Both the position numbers and the translations under genes were made by a program. The notes below the pieces were generated by a model. It searched no databases, was not told the origin of the DNA, and worked only from the letters and a program-made list of their open reading frames with translations. A stretch of DNA of 64,000 nucleotides from Flaccisagitta enflata (Eukaryota; Chaetognatha; Sagittoidea; Aphragmophora): positions 1,736,001 through 1,800,000 of the forward strand of contig OZ231126.1 of the NCBI GenBank assembly GCA_965153355.1, read 5' to 3'. This document shows positions 12,036 through 23,977 of this stretch, one piece after another. Position 1 is the stretch's first letter. Every line of letters starts with the position of its first letter.

Positions 12036-12700
12036 GTTATAACAATGCAGGCAATTGGTCCATATTCAGCACCGTATCTAAATCAGATAGTATGTTCAGC
12101 CCTTCATGGGCACGGGCTACCTGGACGGAACTCACTATCTTTATGTTTTTGTAACGTGGAACAAAACAGTGGGAAACTTTTTGACCTATTTTGGGCACCG
12201 CGAGTTCCACTTTTTCATGACAGCCTCATGGTGGCTATGGTAAAAATACTGGTTTTTGGTCAATTTGGCCTCAAAAGTAAGCCCCTTTAGCTTCAGAGCT
12301 AACCAGTGGTGCAATCGGCATGTTTCCATCTTTATTTGTTGAGATTTGAGAGAATTTTAAAGATGAAAGGGTATGAAGATCAAAATGCAGTTTCAATTTC
12401 ATTGGCATTTTGGACATATTTTAAAAATTTCAATATTTCTTGGCTTTGGATGGACCAATTGGCACGAAATTGGTGATCAAATTTAAGAGTTTTTGCTGCT
12501 CTAGCTGATGGTAAAAAGATTTGTGATCGATTTATTCCCTTTTTTTTTATTGACCATACAAGCAGGTGTAAAAATGTCGATTTTTTTAAAAAATTGGGCA
12601 ATTTTGGACACAAAATTAGGCCACTTCCGATTTGAAAAAGACTTAAAATCCATGAGCAAAATAAACTACTGCTCAAGAGCTAATCAGTGGTGCTATTGGC

Positions 12701-13689
12701 CAGGGACGGCGAGAGAAATGGCGGGCCCCCCCTCTAGCCTCTTTGGCCGGGCCCCCCCTACCCCCCCTTCCTAGCACACCCCCCTACCCCCCCCTTAGCA
12801 ACCCCCCCCCCATCCCTACAAGAGTGAAATTTATCATATTTAACCAATACAGGCTGTACATAAAAAAGACCAAGTTAATCAATAATAGAAATTAAATCAA
12901 AATCAATGTGCCTCTTTTCCAATCTGAATGGGGGGGTCAGAATTGGTCAGCCCTTCTAACGGGAAAAAATATGGCTCTAATTTTTAACCAATACAGGCTT
13001 TACATAAAAAAGACTAACTAAATCAATAATAAAAATCAAATCAAAATCAATGTGCCTCTTTTCCAATCTGAATGGGGGGGGGGGTCTGAATTAGTCACTT
13101 TGAATTATTTGTCACCTTTACAAGGGCCTACATTTAACTGAAATATGAGTTCAATTGAAAGTAACATGTACTATATCTTTGAAAAGGTTGGTATTCGAAA
13201 GCTTCGAGGCTTTATCAATATGTTGATTTGATCTCAATGGGGCCCCCACTTGACTTCTTAAGTCCAGACATGATCTAATCTGATTTTTTTTTTTTTTTTT
13301 TTAATTTCTCCTCTTTTTAGTCGCATGCTACGCGACTCTATAAGCCACTTTGTCGGTCGGTCCGTCGGTCGTTTTAAAGGCTTTTTATCGCATTTTTGAT
13401 GGCTCTAAATGGCAAAAAGAAACTTGGAGGAGTAGAAAGCCTGTTATGAAGTGCTTTTGAAAAAAAAACTTTTTATCCCTCTGTCTGCCTGACATCTTTT
13501 GAAAGTGCCGACGCACGCGACTTAGGTCTAATAACCTTGTTTCTTTTTTTTTTTCTTTATTTTTTTTTTCATTTTTTTTCTTTTTCTTTCTTTCTTCTTT
13601 TTTCCCCTACCTCAGGGGCCCTCCCGGGCCCCCCTAGGGCCCGGGCCCCCCTTCTCAGAGGGGGTTGGACCCCCCTCTCGCCGGCCCTG
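12701..13689. mobile_element. hAT-like non-autonomous element (989 bp), 8-bp TSD CTATTGGC
   Basis: The ends are CAGGGACGGCGAGAG and the inverted CAGGGCCGGCGAGAG, flanked by CTATTGGC at 12693-12700 and 13690-13697. Terminal regions are C-rich (long poly-C). A duplication of about 130 bp inside (12836-12955 and 12981-13100) shares ACCAATACAGGCT and CTTTTCCAATCTGAATGGGG. A short HP copy is nested at 13315-13541. No transposase frame is seen. Confidence 0.9.
13315..13541 (-). mobile_element. HP element, short copy nested in a hAT-like element
   Basis: On the minus strand it begins AACAAGGTTATTAGACC, has the motif AAGTCGCGTGCGTCGGC, and ends in (GACC/GACG) units and the hairpin region AGTCGCGTAGCATGCGACT then AAAAA. 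Imperfect arm pairing marks it as an older copy. Confidence 0.75.
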
Positions 13690-13926
13690 CTATTGGCATG
13701 TTTTAGCATTTAGATTTTGCAGGACTTCAAAGATCAAAGGGTATGTCAAAAAGACGAATTTTGGACATTTTGCCCTCAATTTAGGCTCACTTCCCTGTAA
13801 AAATCGATCAAAAAATCCAAGAGATTATAAAACTAGAGCTCAAAAGCTAACCAATGGTGCAATCCTCAAGTTCATATCTGTATTTGTTGAGATTTTAGAG
13901 CATTTCAAAGATGTATGGGTATGCAG

Positions 13927-14572
13927 TAGCTTGTACCTAAATGACTAAAAGCAATAAAATCAGAATTCTACAAGTAGTTCTTGTTGTGGGGCTGTCTTGG
14001 GCTTCTAATGGTATCAATTTTGGTTTGAAAAATTTGCATCTTGCTGTCCGCGCCTTACCTTGAATTTTCCTTCAGCCTATGGGAAACCAAAAATTTCAAA
14101 GTGCTTAAATCTCTGTTTTGACTGCAGATTTGAAATCTGCAGAAAAACCTGTTAATTGAAAGTGCTTTCCTTTTTGCAATCTTCCTTTGGGATCATAATC
14201 AAAATTCATCTTAAAGATATAAAAAAAAGGTAAGTTCGGCAATTTTACATATAAATAAAAGAGAAAGGTATGTTTTGCTAACTTTGACACTTATTTTGAG
14301 CACCTTCCAGTTGGAATATTGAAAAACGGAAAGCACTTTCGATTTATAGTTTTTTCTGCAGATTTCAAATCTGCAGTCAAAACAGAGATTTAAGCACTTT
14401 GAAATTTTTGGTTTCCCATAGGCTAAAGGAAAATTCAAGGTAAGGCGCGGACAGCAAGATGCAATTTTTTCAGACCAAAAGTGATGTCATTGGGAGCCCA
14501 AGATAGCCCCACAATAAGAACTACTTGTGGAGTTCTGATTTTATTGTTCATTGTCATTTCAGTACAAGCTAG
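13927..14572. mobile_element. Long-inverted-repeat element (646 bp) with TSD GTATGCAG
   Basis: Arms of about 250 bp (13927-14180 and 14318-14572) are inverted copies around a loop of about 135 bp. The ends are TAGCTTGTAC and GTACAAGCTA, flanked by GTATGCAG at 13919-13926 and 14573-14580. Shared landmarks are GCGCGGACAGCAAGATGCAA, CTGCAGATTT and AAGTGCTTAAATCTCTG. The superfamily is unassigned. Confidence 0.85.
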
Positions 14573-15535
14573 TATGCAGTATGAAGGTCAAAATGCAGCT
14601 TCAATTTCAGTGGCATATTAGACATTTTTTTACAAATTTCAATACTTCTTGCCTTTGGAAGGACCAATCTGCATTAAATTGGTGACCAAATTAAAGCGCT
14701 TTTGCTGCTCTTGCTAACAGTAAAAGAAATTTCAATTCATTAACCTCTTATTGACCGTAAAAGTAGGTGTAAAAAAGTTTATTTTTTTCTCAAGAATTGG
14801 TCAATTTTGGATGAAAAACTAGGCCACCCATGAAGAAAGACCTAAAATCCATGAAGAAATAGTCGCAAAAGCGTTAGATGGTCAGCGGTACCCGTGCCCT
14901 GCTTAAGTAGGTTGTGGTTGAAGTTGAGGGGGGAGCAGGGCAGTGGCCCCAAAGGGATGGATGACCTATGCTTTCACACATATTGGGAATTTTCTCCTCC
15001 TCCTCCTCCTTCTCCTCTGCACCTCCCCTGCCCCCAGCCTCCAGGCCCATATCTCAGCCAGGAGGCTCATATCTACAGACCGACCGAACCTCCGGTTTGA
15101 ACTGTTTTTACTGTACGGATCACTCTCCCAGCTCCGTCACTGAATCCGGAGTCGTTAGTTATCAGTAGGTCACCGAATTCAGTAGGTCAACAAACCGAAG
15201 TTTGATGTTTTGTTTACTTTTCCTATTGAACGTGCAAATTGGGACTCCAGAATTGCCCTCTAACACGAAAGATGATTCCACAACAAAACATGCATCTGCT
15301 TTTCCTTTTCCTAACGAATTTACATTGCTCATGCTTCCTTTACAAATGAGATCAACCCCCTCTTTCCTCATCAAAAGAAGGAAAGATCGCCGATCGCGAT
15401 CGAGACTTGATGCTTCCCTTGCAACTAAATCCTTGACAATGTTGGTGTAAATCAATTCTCTTTAAAAAAAAATTCTTTGGTGTTGTTTTTTGATCTCAGG
15501 CTGTCCATGCCGTCTGTCCCTGTGTGTGTCAGAGA

Positions 15536-15563
15536 GAGTGTGTGTGTGTGTGTGTGTGTGTGC

Positions 15564-15650
<87 letters not shown>

Positions 15651-15688
15651 ATGTGTGTGTGTGTGTGTGCGTGTGTGTGTGTGTGTGC
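15536..15688. repeat. (TG)n microsatellite
   Basis: About 150 bp of near-perfect TG dinucleotides with single GCG, GCA and GCG interruptions. Cys-Val frames across it are artefacts. Confidence 0.95.
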
Positions 15689-15812
15689 ATATTTAGGGAT
15701 CGTCTGAAGGTTAACTTCGGCTTCGACCTTCGGGTCAGGACACTGCCCTGATAATCAAAATTAACATTATTTTTCTTTTAAAAGCAAAATACTTCATTTA
15801 TGCAAGAAAGTG

Positions 15813-15844
15813 AGAGAGAGAAAGAGACAAACAGAAGGCAGAGG

Positions 15845-15887
<43 letters not shown>

Positions 15888-15915
15888 TGAGAGAGAGAGA
15901 GGGAGAGAGAGAGAA
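15813..15915. repeat. (AG)n-rich microsatellite
   Basis: GA dinucleotides with AAAGAGAC and GGGAG interruptions. Confidence 0.9.
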
Positions 15916-15982
15916 GAAAGGAAAAGAAGATAAAAGAGATATATATGCAAAAAAACTGTGAAAAAAATAATAAAAAAAGATA

Positions 15983-16542
15983 CAGTATGATCCATCTCGA
16001 CTGTAACATTTCATGACGGCATTGATCAAAAACTAAAAGAGACAGTTCAATTCTGAAAAAAACATATGAAAAGTAATTGCTTGGCATTCTATGATAAACT
16101 ATTCCTCAGACTTTTCTATCAAATTTTGATACTTTTTACACATAGAAGACTTTTAAGCAAATTATGCTAAAAAAGGTCATTTTTCTCTCTTTTTTCATAA
16201 AAACTGTATCCAATTACAATTTTTTCACTTCTACCTAAAACTACATCAATGTATTTCATATTTGAGACCTATCTGATATCAAAAAGTGAAATTTTTTTAA
16301 AAATTAAAGCAATTCCAAGAAAAATTTTTTTTGACAAAGTCACAAAAATGCTTGTTTTGCCAAGAATGATTATCGGTTCATTTAGAATTTAGGGGTTTGG
16401 TTTGTCTAAAAAAATCCTAGGCATCAATCATCATAAAATGCCAAATTATTACCTAACTGAAACTTTTTTCAGAATTAGATTATCTTTATTACTTTTTGAG
16501 CAATGCCGTCATGAAATGTTACAGTCGAGATGAATCATACTG
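15983..16542. mobile_element. TA-flanked inverted-repeat element, family F copy 1 (560 bp)
   Basis: Inverted arms of about 130 bp begin CAGTATGAT(C/T)CATCTCGACT and share AACATTTCATGACGGCATTG. TA lies immediately outside both ends (15981-15982 and 16543-16544), as for Tc1/mariner-type insertions. A second family member is at 45896-46661. Confidence 0.8.
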
Positions 16543-16549
16543 TATCATA

Positions 16550-17152
16550 ACACCTCTCACATAATTAGGCGAACTGGAAGAATGATCAAAATTGATAGAA
16601 ATATGGCATTCAGTGGGCTAAAATCTAACATAAAGAAAGCTAAAATATAGTACTTTCACAAACCGGGGCAAAGTTTTGAACCTCGGAAAATGCGTGGCTT
16701 TCGGGAAGTGATTTGGTAAAAATGCAGTTAAAGATTTTGACTGATTTTGACATGGAAATTTTTGATGATGAAAGAACATAAACCTCCTTAAATTTTACCG
16801 TTAAAAATGCAAGAAAACATCAAATCTCGGGTTCTTATATCACTGACATACAAAAATGAGTCAACTGTACCAAGAAACAGTCAGGGACAGCCGTGAAAAG
16901 TCACAAAACCCCTTGTCAAATAGAAAGGTTTTAGCACAAAATTTGGAGCTGAAGAAAACCTAAACTTTGCTTGATATCATTTGGTGATGCTATTTGCAAC
17001 TCTTGGTTGACGTAATTTGGACTTTTTTTGTAGAACCCTCATGGAAATAACATGTTTTAATATTTTCCTTAACCTGGACTCCTGTCTTGGACTTTAAAAA
17101 CACAATTATAGACAAGTTCTGACCCCAGTTTGCCTAATTTTGTGAGAGGTGC
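16550..17152. mobile_element. TA-flanked inverted-repeat element, family G copy 1 (603 bp)
   Basis: Terminal inverted repeats of about 27 bp start ACACCTCTCACATAATTAGG on the left and match imperfectly (right end inverted: GCACCTCTCACAAAATTAGG), continuing to GAACTGG / AAACTGG. TA flanks both ends (16548-16549, 17153-17154). It resembles the 607-bp element at 49993-50599 in TIR core and length. It sits 7 bp from the family F element. Confidence 0.8.
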
Positions 17153-17501
17153 TAAAAACAGGTACAAATATAAATAATTACATAAAAAAAATTATAAGAT
17201 AAAATCCTATGCTTATTATTTTTTCTTCATAGGTTGATTTGAAATAAAGAAATGTATATTAAAATTTTTTTTAAAAATTAATGTTAGTGAACAATATTTC
17301 ATTGTATCTCCTGTTACAATTAAAAGAAGGTTAACAAATAGATTTTGTATAAGATTTGATTTGATTTTTTTTTTCTTTAACTTAACCTATCAATGTAGTT
17401 TTTTTTTTTTTTTTTTTTTTTGATCATTAATATCTATACCTATTTTTATAAAATTCTTTTTGTTTCTTTTACTGTTTTTTCTCCATATCTTTTTTGTTTC
17501 T

Positions 17502-17506
<5 letters not shown>

Positions 17507-17588
<82 letters not shown>
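17507..17588. repeat. (CT)n microsatellite
   Basis: About 80 bp of pure CT dinucleotides. A poly-T run lies upstream at 17399-17420. Confidence 0.95.
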
Positions 17589-17591
<3 letters not shown>

Positions 17592-17641
17592 CTTTTGCAT
17601 AAAAGAAAACATTTTTTTAACATTTTTTATTCAATATAATC

Positions 17642-17826
17642 AAAAAAGCTGGATATACAAAGTGGTACTCTAGTCACTTACAGATAGGCAAGGGCAATGA
17701 TAGGGAAAGGTACTGTGGCATTTAAGTTGGAGCAGTGAGCTTAAAATGCTTAAAAAACGCTAATCAAGGAAAATGGGGACCAATTGACAGATAAAGCGAG
17801 GTAGCGTTACGTAAAACTAAAAAATA
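17642..17826 (+). mobile_element. HP element, heavily decayed copy
   Basis: It aligns by eye to the short HP consensus: AAGCTGGATATACAAAGTGG for the 5' end, CTAGTCACTTACAGATAGGC for the subterminal region, GGAGCAGTGAG, ATAAAGCGAGG, and ACTAAAAAATA at the 3' end. The hairpin is lost. Downstream 17827-17935 is CTTCGGTTTCGG-rich. Confidence 0.5.
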
Positions 17827-18454
17827 ATAACTTCGGTTTCTGACTTCGGTAAACTTCGGTTTCGGTTTCGGTCAGTTAGTCACTGTCAACTTCGGCTTCG
17901 GTTCGGCTTCGGTTTACCTACCTTCGGTCGACCTCTACTCATATCCAAGCCTCAAGGCCCAAGTCCCAGTCTTGAGGCCCAAATCCCTAAAGAGTGGAAT
18001 CTGCCTTGGGATTGGGATTTGGGCCTTGAGGGTGGGATTTGGGCCTCAAGTCTGGGATTTGGGCCTCAAGGCTTGGATATGGGCCTCCAGGCTGAGAAAT
18101 GGGCCTGGAGGCTGAGGGGAGGGGGGGTACGGAGAAGAAGGAGGAGAAGGAGGGGAAAATTCTCCATATGTGTGAAAGCATAGGTCATCGACCCCTTCGG
18201 GATCGCTGCCCAAGTAAAGTACTGCTCAAGAGCTAACCATAGGCGCAATATGCATTTTTTTATCTGTATTTGTTAAGATTCAAAAACATTTCAAAGATGA
18301 AAGGGTATGAAGGTCAATATGCAGTTTCAAGTTCTGTGACAATTTTGACATCTTTTTCAATTATCAATACTTCTTGGCTTTGGATGGGCCAATCTGTATA
18401 TAACCAGTGAACTAATAAAAGTGTTTTTCATGCTTTACACACGCACATTGAATA

Positions 18455-19037
18455 CAACGTGAAGATTACGGCAAAGGTATAGCACCCCCCCCCCCCTTGT
18501 AGCTCATGTCGCCTTAGCCATATGGTCGTGTATGGTATCATTCAATAAGTTATCTCAATACAATTTACGCCACCAAGGCGAATTTTGAATTTCGCCTCCG
18601 TTTAAGACTCTAAAAGGCGTTTTTTTTATCCTTCAAGGGGGTGTCCGCCGTCAATGTTTAGGTTAAAATTTTTCAAGAACGGGAGTGAAATTGAACAAGG
18701 CCGGATACACGGCTACCGAACTCGCGTGCGGGTGGGCAGGGGCCATATTTGAGGTCACCAAATCATTTGGGCAGGAGCAGTGAGGTCAAAGAAATAAAAT
18801 CATAAAAAAAGTAAAGTGTGACCGACAGACCAACCGACCAACCGACCAACCGACCAACCGACCAACGGACAGAGCGGGTTGTAGAGTCGCGTGCACGCAA
18901 CTAAAATCGCCTCTTGGGCGTAAATTGTACAGTGACAAGCTACAGAAAGATACCCCATAGGACCCTGTGGTGAATTTGTCATAAGCTGAAGGTAGGGGTG
19001 CTAACCTTTTTTTAAGGTTTTTGTAATCTTCACGTTG
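18455..19037. mobile_element. TA-flanked inverted-repeat element, family H, carrying a nested HP copy
   Basis: The ends CAACGTGAAGATTACGG and, inverted, CAACGTGAAGATTACAA are flanked by TA (18453-18454 and 19038-19039). Inner inverted matches (CAATTTACGCC / GGCGTAAATTG and flanks) continue the arms. The HP element at 18694-18906 interrupts it, so the original element was about 370 bp. Confidence 0.7.
18694..18906 (+). mobile_element. HP element, short copy nested in family H
   Basis: The start is AACAAGGCCGGATACACGG, the motif ACTCGCGTGC, GGGTGGGCAGGGGCC, GGGCAGGAGCAGTGAGGTC, AAAGTGTGACCGAC, then (CCAACCGA)n and the hairpin AGTCGCGTGCACGCAACT at 18885-18902. One mismatch lies in the stem. 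This copy is close to the short-form consensus. Confidence 0.85.
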
Positions 19038-19127
19038 TATTACGCGTGGAAGTGTAGATGATGGTTGGAAGATTTATGATCGATTTGACGCCCATTGTTT
19101 TAGGAGGCTTTCAAAGAAGGGTGGCAA

Positions 19128-19865
<738 letters not shown>

Positions 19866-20604
19866 CACTTGCTTTGAAATTCGTTTAAAATCAAATCATC
19901 AACGACCAAACAACCATTCCAGGGATAGGCTGAAAGGTGATCAATAAACATTACAAAGAATTGAAGACTTCGTCAGAATGTGTTGAGTTTGACTGAGTAG
20001 CTTTCCATGCCAGACAATCAGTTCCCCAAGTATCATGGCAGCATTTGCCCATTTAGTCCAAATGGACATCACTAGGGTCCAAATCAGACCATTGAAATGA
20101 TGGTAGTCATAAAGTTTTACAGAAGTTAGTGAAACAATGGCTTTGGAGTATGTCAAAGTCGTTGATTTTAGCGACTTTATGACCACTGATAACAAAGGAA
20201 ATTGGAAGTCGTTGAAATTAACGATTTTTACAACAAATGATTTCAACCATCTTTTTCCACATTTAGAGACAAGGGGTATTCCAATTTTTATCTTCCCAAT
20301 GCTTATTAGCCCAAGGGGCATATTTGACCAACAAATAAAGAAAATCGAAGAGGACGTACTTTGAGAAATGTAAAAAAAACATGTTTTTTCAGTTTTTACA
20401 TATATAAGGGTGCCATACAACCGCTAAAGTCGGCGATTTTAACAACACCAAAATGGGCAGTCGTCGATATTAGCGATTTCAATTAAACCAAGCTGTCTAA
20501 GCCAGCGTTTACGGACTTCTGCTCAAAGACGACACATAATCAAAAACATATCTCAAACATTATTGTGTTGAGTGTCGAAATGACTTCGTTTTAAAAAATA
20601 AAAA

Positions 20605-20884
20605 AACAAGGCCAAGTAGGCCAACGATGCGTCCTCTTTTAATGAACGTTCTTTATGAATGAATGTTTTTTATGAATGAATGTTTTTTTATTAATGAATG
20701 TCATTTGTGAATGAATGAATTAATGATTTAATGAATGAATTCCAAGATGTATGCTTCTTTTACTGGGTCAGAACCACTTTTCTGTTGAAAAAATGCTTGA
20801 TTTTGATGTTTTTAATGAATGCGTTACCAACCGACAGACCAACGGACACAGCCTATTATAGAGCTGCGAGGACGCATCTAAAAA
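20605..20884 (+). mobile_element. HP element type B, copy B1
   Basis: The start is AACAAGGCCAAGTAGGCC, the subterminal motif GATGCGTCCTC, the core (ATGAATGAAT)-type units, then CCGACAGACCAACGGAC, and the 3' hairpin AGCTGCGAGGACGCATCT at 20862-20879 with TAAAAAA. The 5' motif is the reverse complement of GAGGACGCATC in the hairpin. One stem mismatch (C) is not present in copy B2. Confidence 0.8.
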
Positions 20885-21250
20885 ACTTGATCTCGCGCAC
20901 ATGCTCGATCTCAATCTAATCTTCGATAGTATCTCGTAAAAAGTTCCAAAGTCCTTTTTAATCGTGCTTTTGTGACTCTTGTGACAAGAGGCTTTGTCTG
21001 TAAGTTGGTCCATCAGCTCATTGGTCCACTGGTCCTTCTGTCGGTCCATCTGTTGGTCTGTAATGATTGAGTCGAAGTGCAAAATCTAGCTTTCCCCCTC
21101 TTGCAATGGGGTTGGTTTGGGTTTAGGGGTTGGTTTGGGCTCTACTGGCGTTGACATTTTGATGATTGTAGCCTTCTCTTCTTGTTTTCCAGAAAAAAAA
21201 TGTTTGCACGTGTTGCATGTGTTTGAGTGTGTGGAGGGGAGTGTGGAGAG

Positions 21251-22681
21251 GTCATTCTTGGGCATTTTTGGTCATTTTTGGTCATTTTGGTCATCTTGGT
21301 CGATTTGATCATTTTTGGTCATTTTTGGTCATTTTTGGTCATTTTTGGTCATTTGGGTCATTTTTGGTCATTTTCGGTCATTTTCGGTCATTTTCGGTCA
21401 TTTTTAATCATTTTGATCATTTTGATCATTTTTGTTCATTTTTGGTTATTTCTGGTCATTTTGGTCATTTTGGTCATTTTGGTCATTTTTGATCATTTTT
21501 GGTCATTTTTGGTCATTTTTGGTCATTTTTGGTCGTTTTCGGTCGTTTTTGGTTATTTTGGTCATTTTTGGTCGTTTTTGGTCATTTTGGTCATTTTTGG
21601 TCATCTTTGGTCATCTTTGGTCATCTTTGGTCATAAAGTCTGCTGGTTAAAGTCTGCTGGGTAAAGTCAGATGGTTTAAGTCTGCTGGTTTAAATCTGCT
21701 GGTTTAAATCTGCTGGTTTAAATCTGCTGGTTTAAATTTAATAGGTTAAGTCTGCTGGTTAAAGTGTGCTGGTTTAAATCTAATGGTTTAAGTCTGCTGG
21801 TCAAATGGTTTAAGTCTGCTGGTTTAAGTCTGCTGGTTAAAATGATATTAAAAATAAGTATGGTTTAAGTCTGGTTTAAGTCTGGTTCAAGTCTGGTTGA
21901 AGTCTGGTTTAAGCATGGTTTTAGTCTGGTTAAGTCTGGTTTAAGATTGGTTTAAGACTGGTTCATGTCTGATTTATGTCTGGTTTAGGTCTGGGTTAGG
22001 TCTGGTTTAGGTCTGGTGTATGTCTGGTTTTTGTCTGGTTTATGTTTGATTTAGGTCTGATTTATGTCTGGTTTTTGTCTGGTTTATGTTTGATTTAGGT
22101 CTGATTTAGGTCTGGTTTTGGTCTGGTTTTGGTCTGGTTTTGGTTTGATTTCATTCTGGTTTTAGTCTGGTTTGAGTCTGTCTTGAGTCTGGTTTGATTC
22201 TGGTTTGAGCCTAGTTTGAGCCTGGTTTGAGCCTGGTTTGAGCCTGGTTTGAGCCTGGTTTGAGCCTGGTTTAAGTCTGGTTTGAGTCTGCTTTGAGTCT
22301 GGTTTGAGTCTGGTTTGAGTCTGGTTTGAGTCTGGTTTGAGTCTGGTTTGAGTCTGGTTTGAGTCTGGTTTGAGTCTGGTTTATGTCTGGTTTATGTCTG
22401 GTTTATGTCTGATTGAGTCTGGCTTAAATCTGGTTTATGTCTGGTTTATGTCTGGTTTATGTCTGATTTAGGTCTGTTTTCGGTCTGGTTTAATTCTGGT
22501 TTGAGTCTGGTTTGAGTCTGGTTTGAGTCTGGTTTGAGTCTTGTTTGAGTCTGGTTTGAGTCTGGTTTGGGTCTGTTTTGGGTTGCGTTTAAGTCTGATT
22601 TTCGATTAAAAGATACAATAAGGAGTCAGGTCAGTTCAGTTATTTTTGTCCTGCACGCGACTTATAGGTGTTGGCCTTGTT
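21251..22681 (-). mobile_element. Long HP element L3 (hairpin end missing)
   Basis: This is the tandem-duplicate counterpart of 9460-10988. It starts inside the 10-bp array at the duplication junction, so the hairpin and (GACG)n region are absent. The AACAAGGCC end is intact at 22673-22681. Array copy numbers differ from L2. Confidence 0.85.
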
Positions 22682-22794
22682 TTCCTCTAAGCCAGCGTTT
22701 ACGGACTTCTGCTCAAAGACGACACATAATCAAAAACATATCTCACACATTATTGTGTTGAGTGTCGAAATGACTTCGTTTTAAAAAATAAAAA

Positions 22795-23075
22795 AACAAG
22801 GCCAAGTAGGCCAACGATGCGTCCTCTTTTAATGAACGTTCTTTATGAATGAATGTTTTTTATGAATGAATGTTTTTTTATTAATGAATGTCATTTGTGA
22901 ATGAAAGAATTAATGATTTAATGAATGAATTCCAAGATGTATGCTTCTTTTACTGGGTCAGAACCACTTTTCTGTTGAAAAAATGCTTGTTTTTGATGTT
23001 TTTAATGAATGCGTTACCAACCGACAGACCGACGGACACAGCCTATTATAGAGATGCGAGGACGCATCTAAAAAA
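22795..23075 (+). mobile_element. HP element type B, copy B2
   Basis: The duplicate of B1, with a perfect hairpin AGATGCGAGGACGCATCT at 23052-23069 and the motif GATGCGTCCTC near the 5' end. Confidence 0.85.
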
Positions 23076-23607
23076 CTCGATCTCGCGCACATGCTCGATC
23101 TCAATCTAATCTTCGATAGTATCTCGTAAAAAGTTCCAAAGTCCTTTTTAATCGTGCTTTTGTGACTCTTGTGACAAGAGGCTTTGTCTGTCAGTTGGTC
23201 CATCAGCTCATTGGTCCACTGGTCCTTCTGTCGGTCCATCTGTTGGTCTGTAATGATTGAGTCGAAGTGCAAAATCTAGCTTTCCCCCTCTTGCAATGGG
23301 GTTGGTTTGGGTTTAGGGGTTGGTTTGGGCTCTACTGGCGTTGACATTTTGATGATTGTAGCCTTCTCTTCTTGTTTTCCAGAAAAAAAATGTTTGCACG
23401 TGTTGCATGTGTTTGAGTGTGTGGAGAGGAGTGTGGAGAGGGGAGAGAGGTTGTACGGCTCATCCTACCCATCCGCAACACCACAGTCACCCAACGTTAT
23501 TTGTTATTTCTCTGTTTATCTGAGTACGTGTGTCTCTTGACTTTGTTTGTTTGTTTGTTTGTTTCTGTCCGTTTGTTTCTGGTAGAGTTACTCTATTGCA
23601 CTTCCCG

Positions 23608-23610
23608 TGA

Positions 23611-23699
<89 letters not shown>
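23608..23699. repeat. (CT)n microsatellite
   Basis: About 90 bp of pure CT. The preceding 23441-23607 and following 23700-23977 contain nothing recognisable except the LINE tail. Confidence 0.95.
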
Positions 23700-23701
<2 letters not shown>

Positions 23702-23977
23702 GTCCTGTCAATAGACTGACTTATTCATCCGGCGACCAATCTTTTACAGCTAAGCACCCCATTCTTAACTTAACCCACTCTCCCTCAGATTCACCCCCAC
23801 CCTTAATCTTTCCCCACCTATATCCACTGTTCATGTCGGCGAAAGAAAAAGTTTGATGCGATGTCCTTAATCCTGATATTGATATCGTATGTATTCACAC
23901 ATCAAAATAATGTGTAGCACAAAAACAAAGAGCAAATGGTAAAAAAGCAAATAGCAAATCGTTACAGGTAAATCAAA

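Larger units (their letters stand above)
15074..17937. mobile_element. hAT-like element (2864 bp), 8-bp TSD CTCATATC
   Basis: CTCATATC flanks both sides (15066-15073 and 17938-17945). The termini TACAGACCGACCGAA and, inverted, TAGAGGTCGACCGAA match imperfectly, and CTTCGG-rich sequence lies inside the right end. The interior holds microsatellites, two TA-flanked elements and a decayed HP copy, and no intact transposase. Confidence 0.75.
14859..18214 (+). mobile_element. E-family element E2, split by a hAT-like insertion
   Basis: It starts ATAGTCGCAAAAGCGTTAG at 14859. The left arm GGGCAGTGGCCCC continues to CTATGCTTTCACACATATTG, then 20-30-bp CAGGCCCATATCTCAG units. After the insertion at 15074-17937 the units resume, and the element closes with the inverted arm ending GGGATCGCTGCCCAA at about 18212. 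It interrupts a copy of the 370-bp repeat without an obvious target duplication. Confidence 0.75.
12288..18440 (+). repeat. Diverged copies of a repeat of about 370 bp, interrupted by insertions
   Basis: The unit starts near GAGCTAACCAGTGGTGCAAT, continues through TGTATTTGTTGAGATTT, AAAGATGAAAGGGTATGAAG and TTCTTGGCTTTGGATGG, and ends near AAAATCCATGAGCAAAATAA. Copies lie at 12288-12668, 12669-13845 (split by a hAT element), 13846-14858 (split by an inverted-repeat element) and 18215-18440, after an E-family insertion. 12036-12287 holds nothing recognisable. Confidence 0.75.
21251..23440. repeat. Tandem duplication, unit 2, with empty site for the 9.5-kb element
   Basis: It matches 9460-10995 joined to 20500-21250. 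The site TTTTCCTCTAAGCCAGCG (22680-22697) is uninterrupted here. 22690-23440 is 751 bp, the same length as 20500-21250. Confidence 0.85.
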
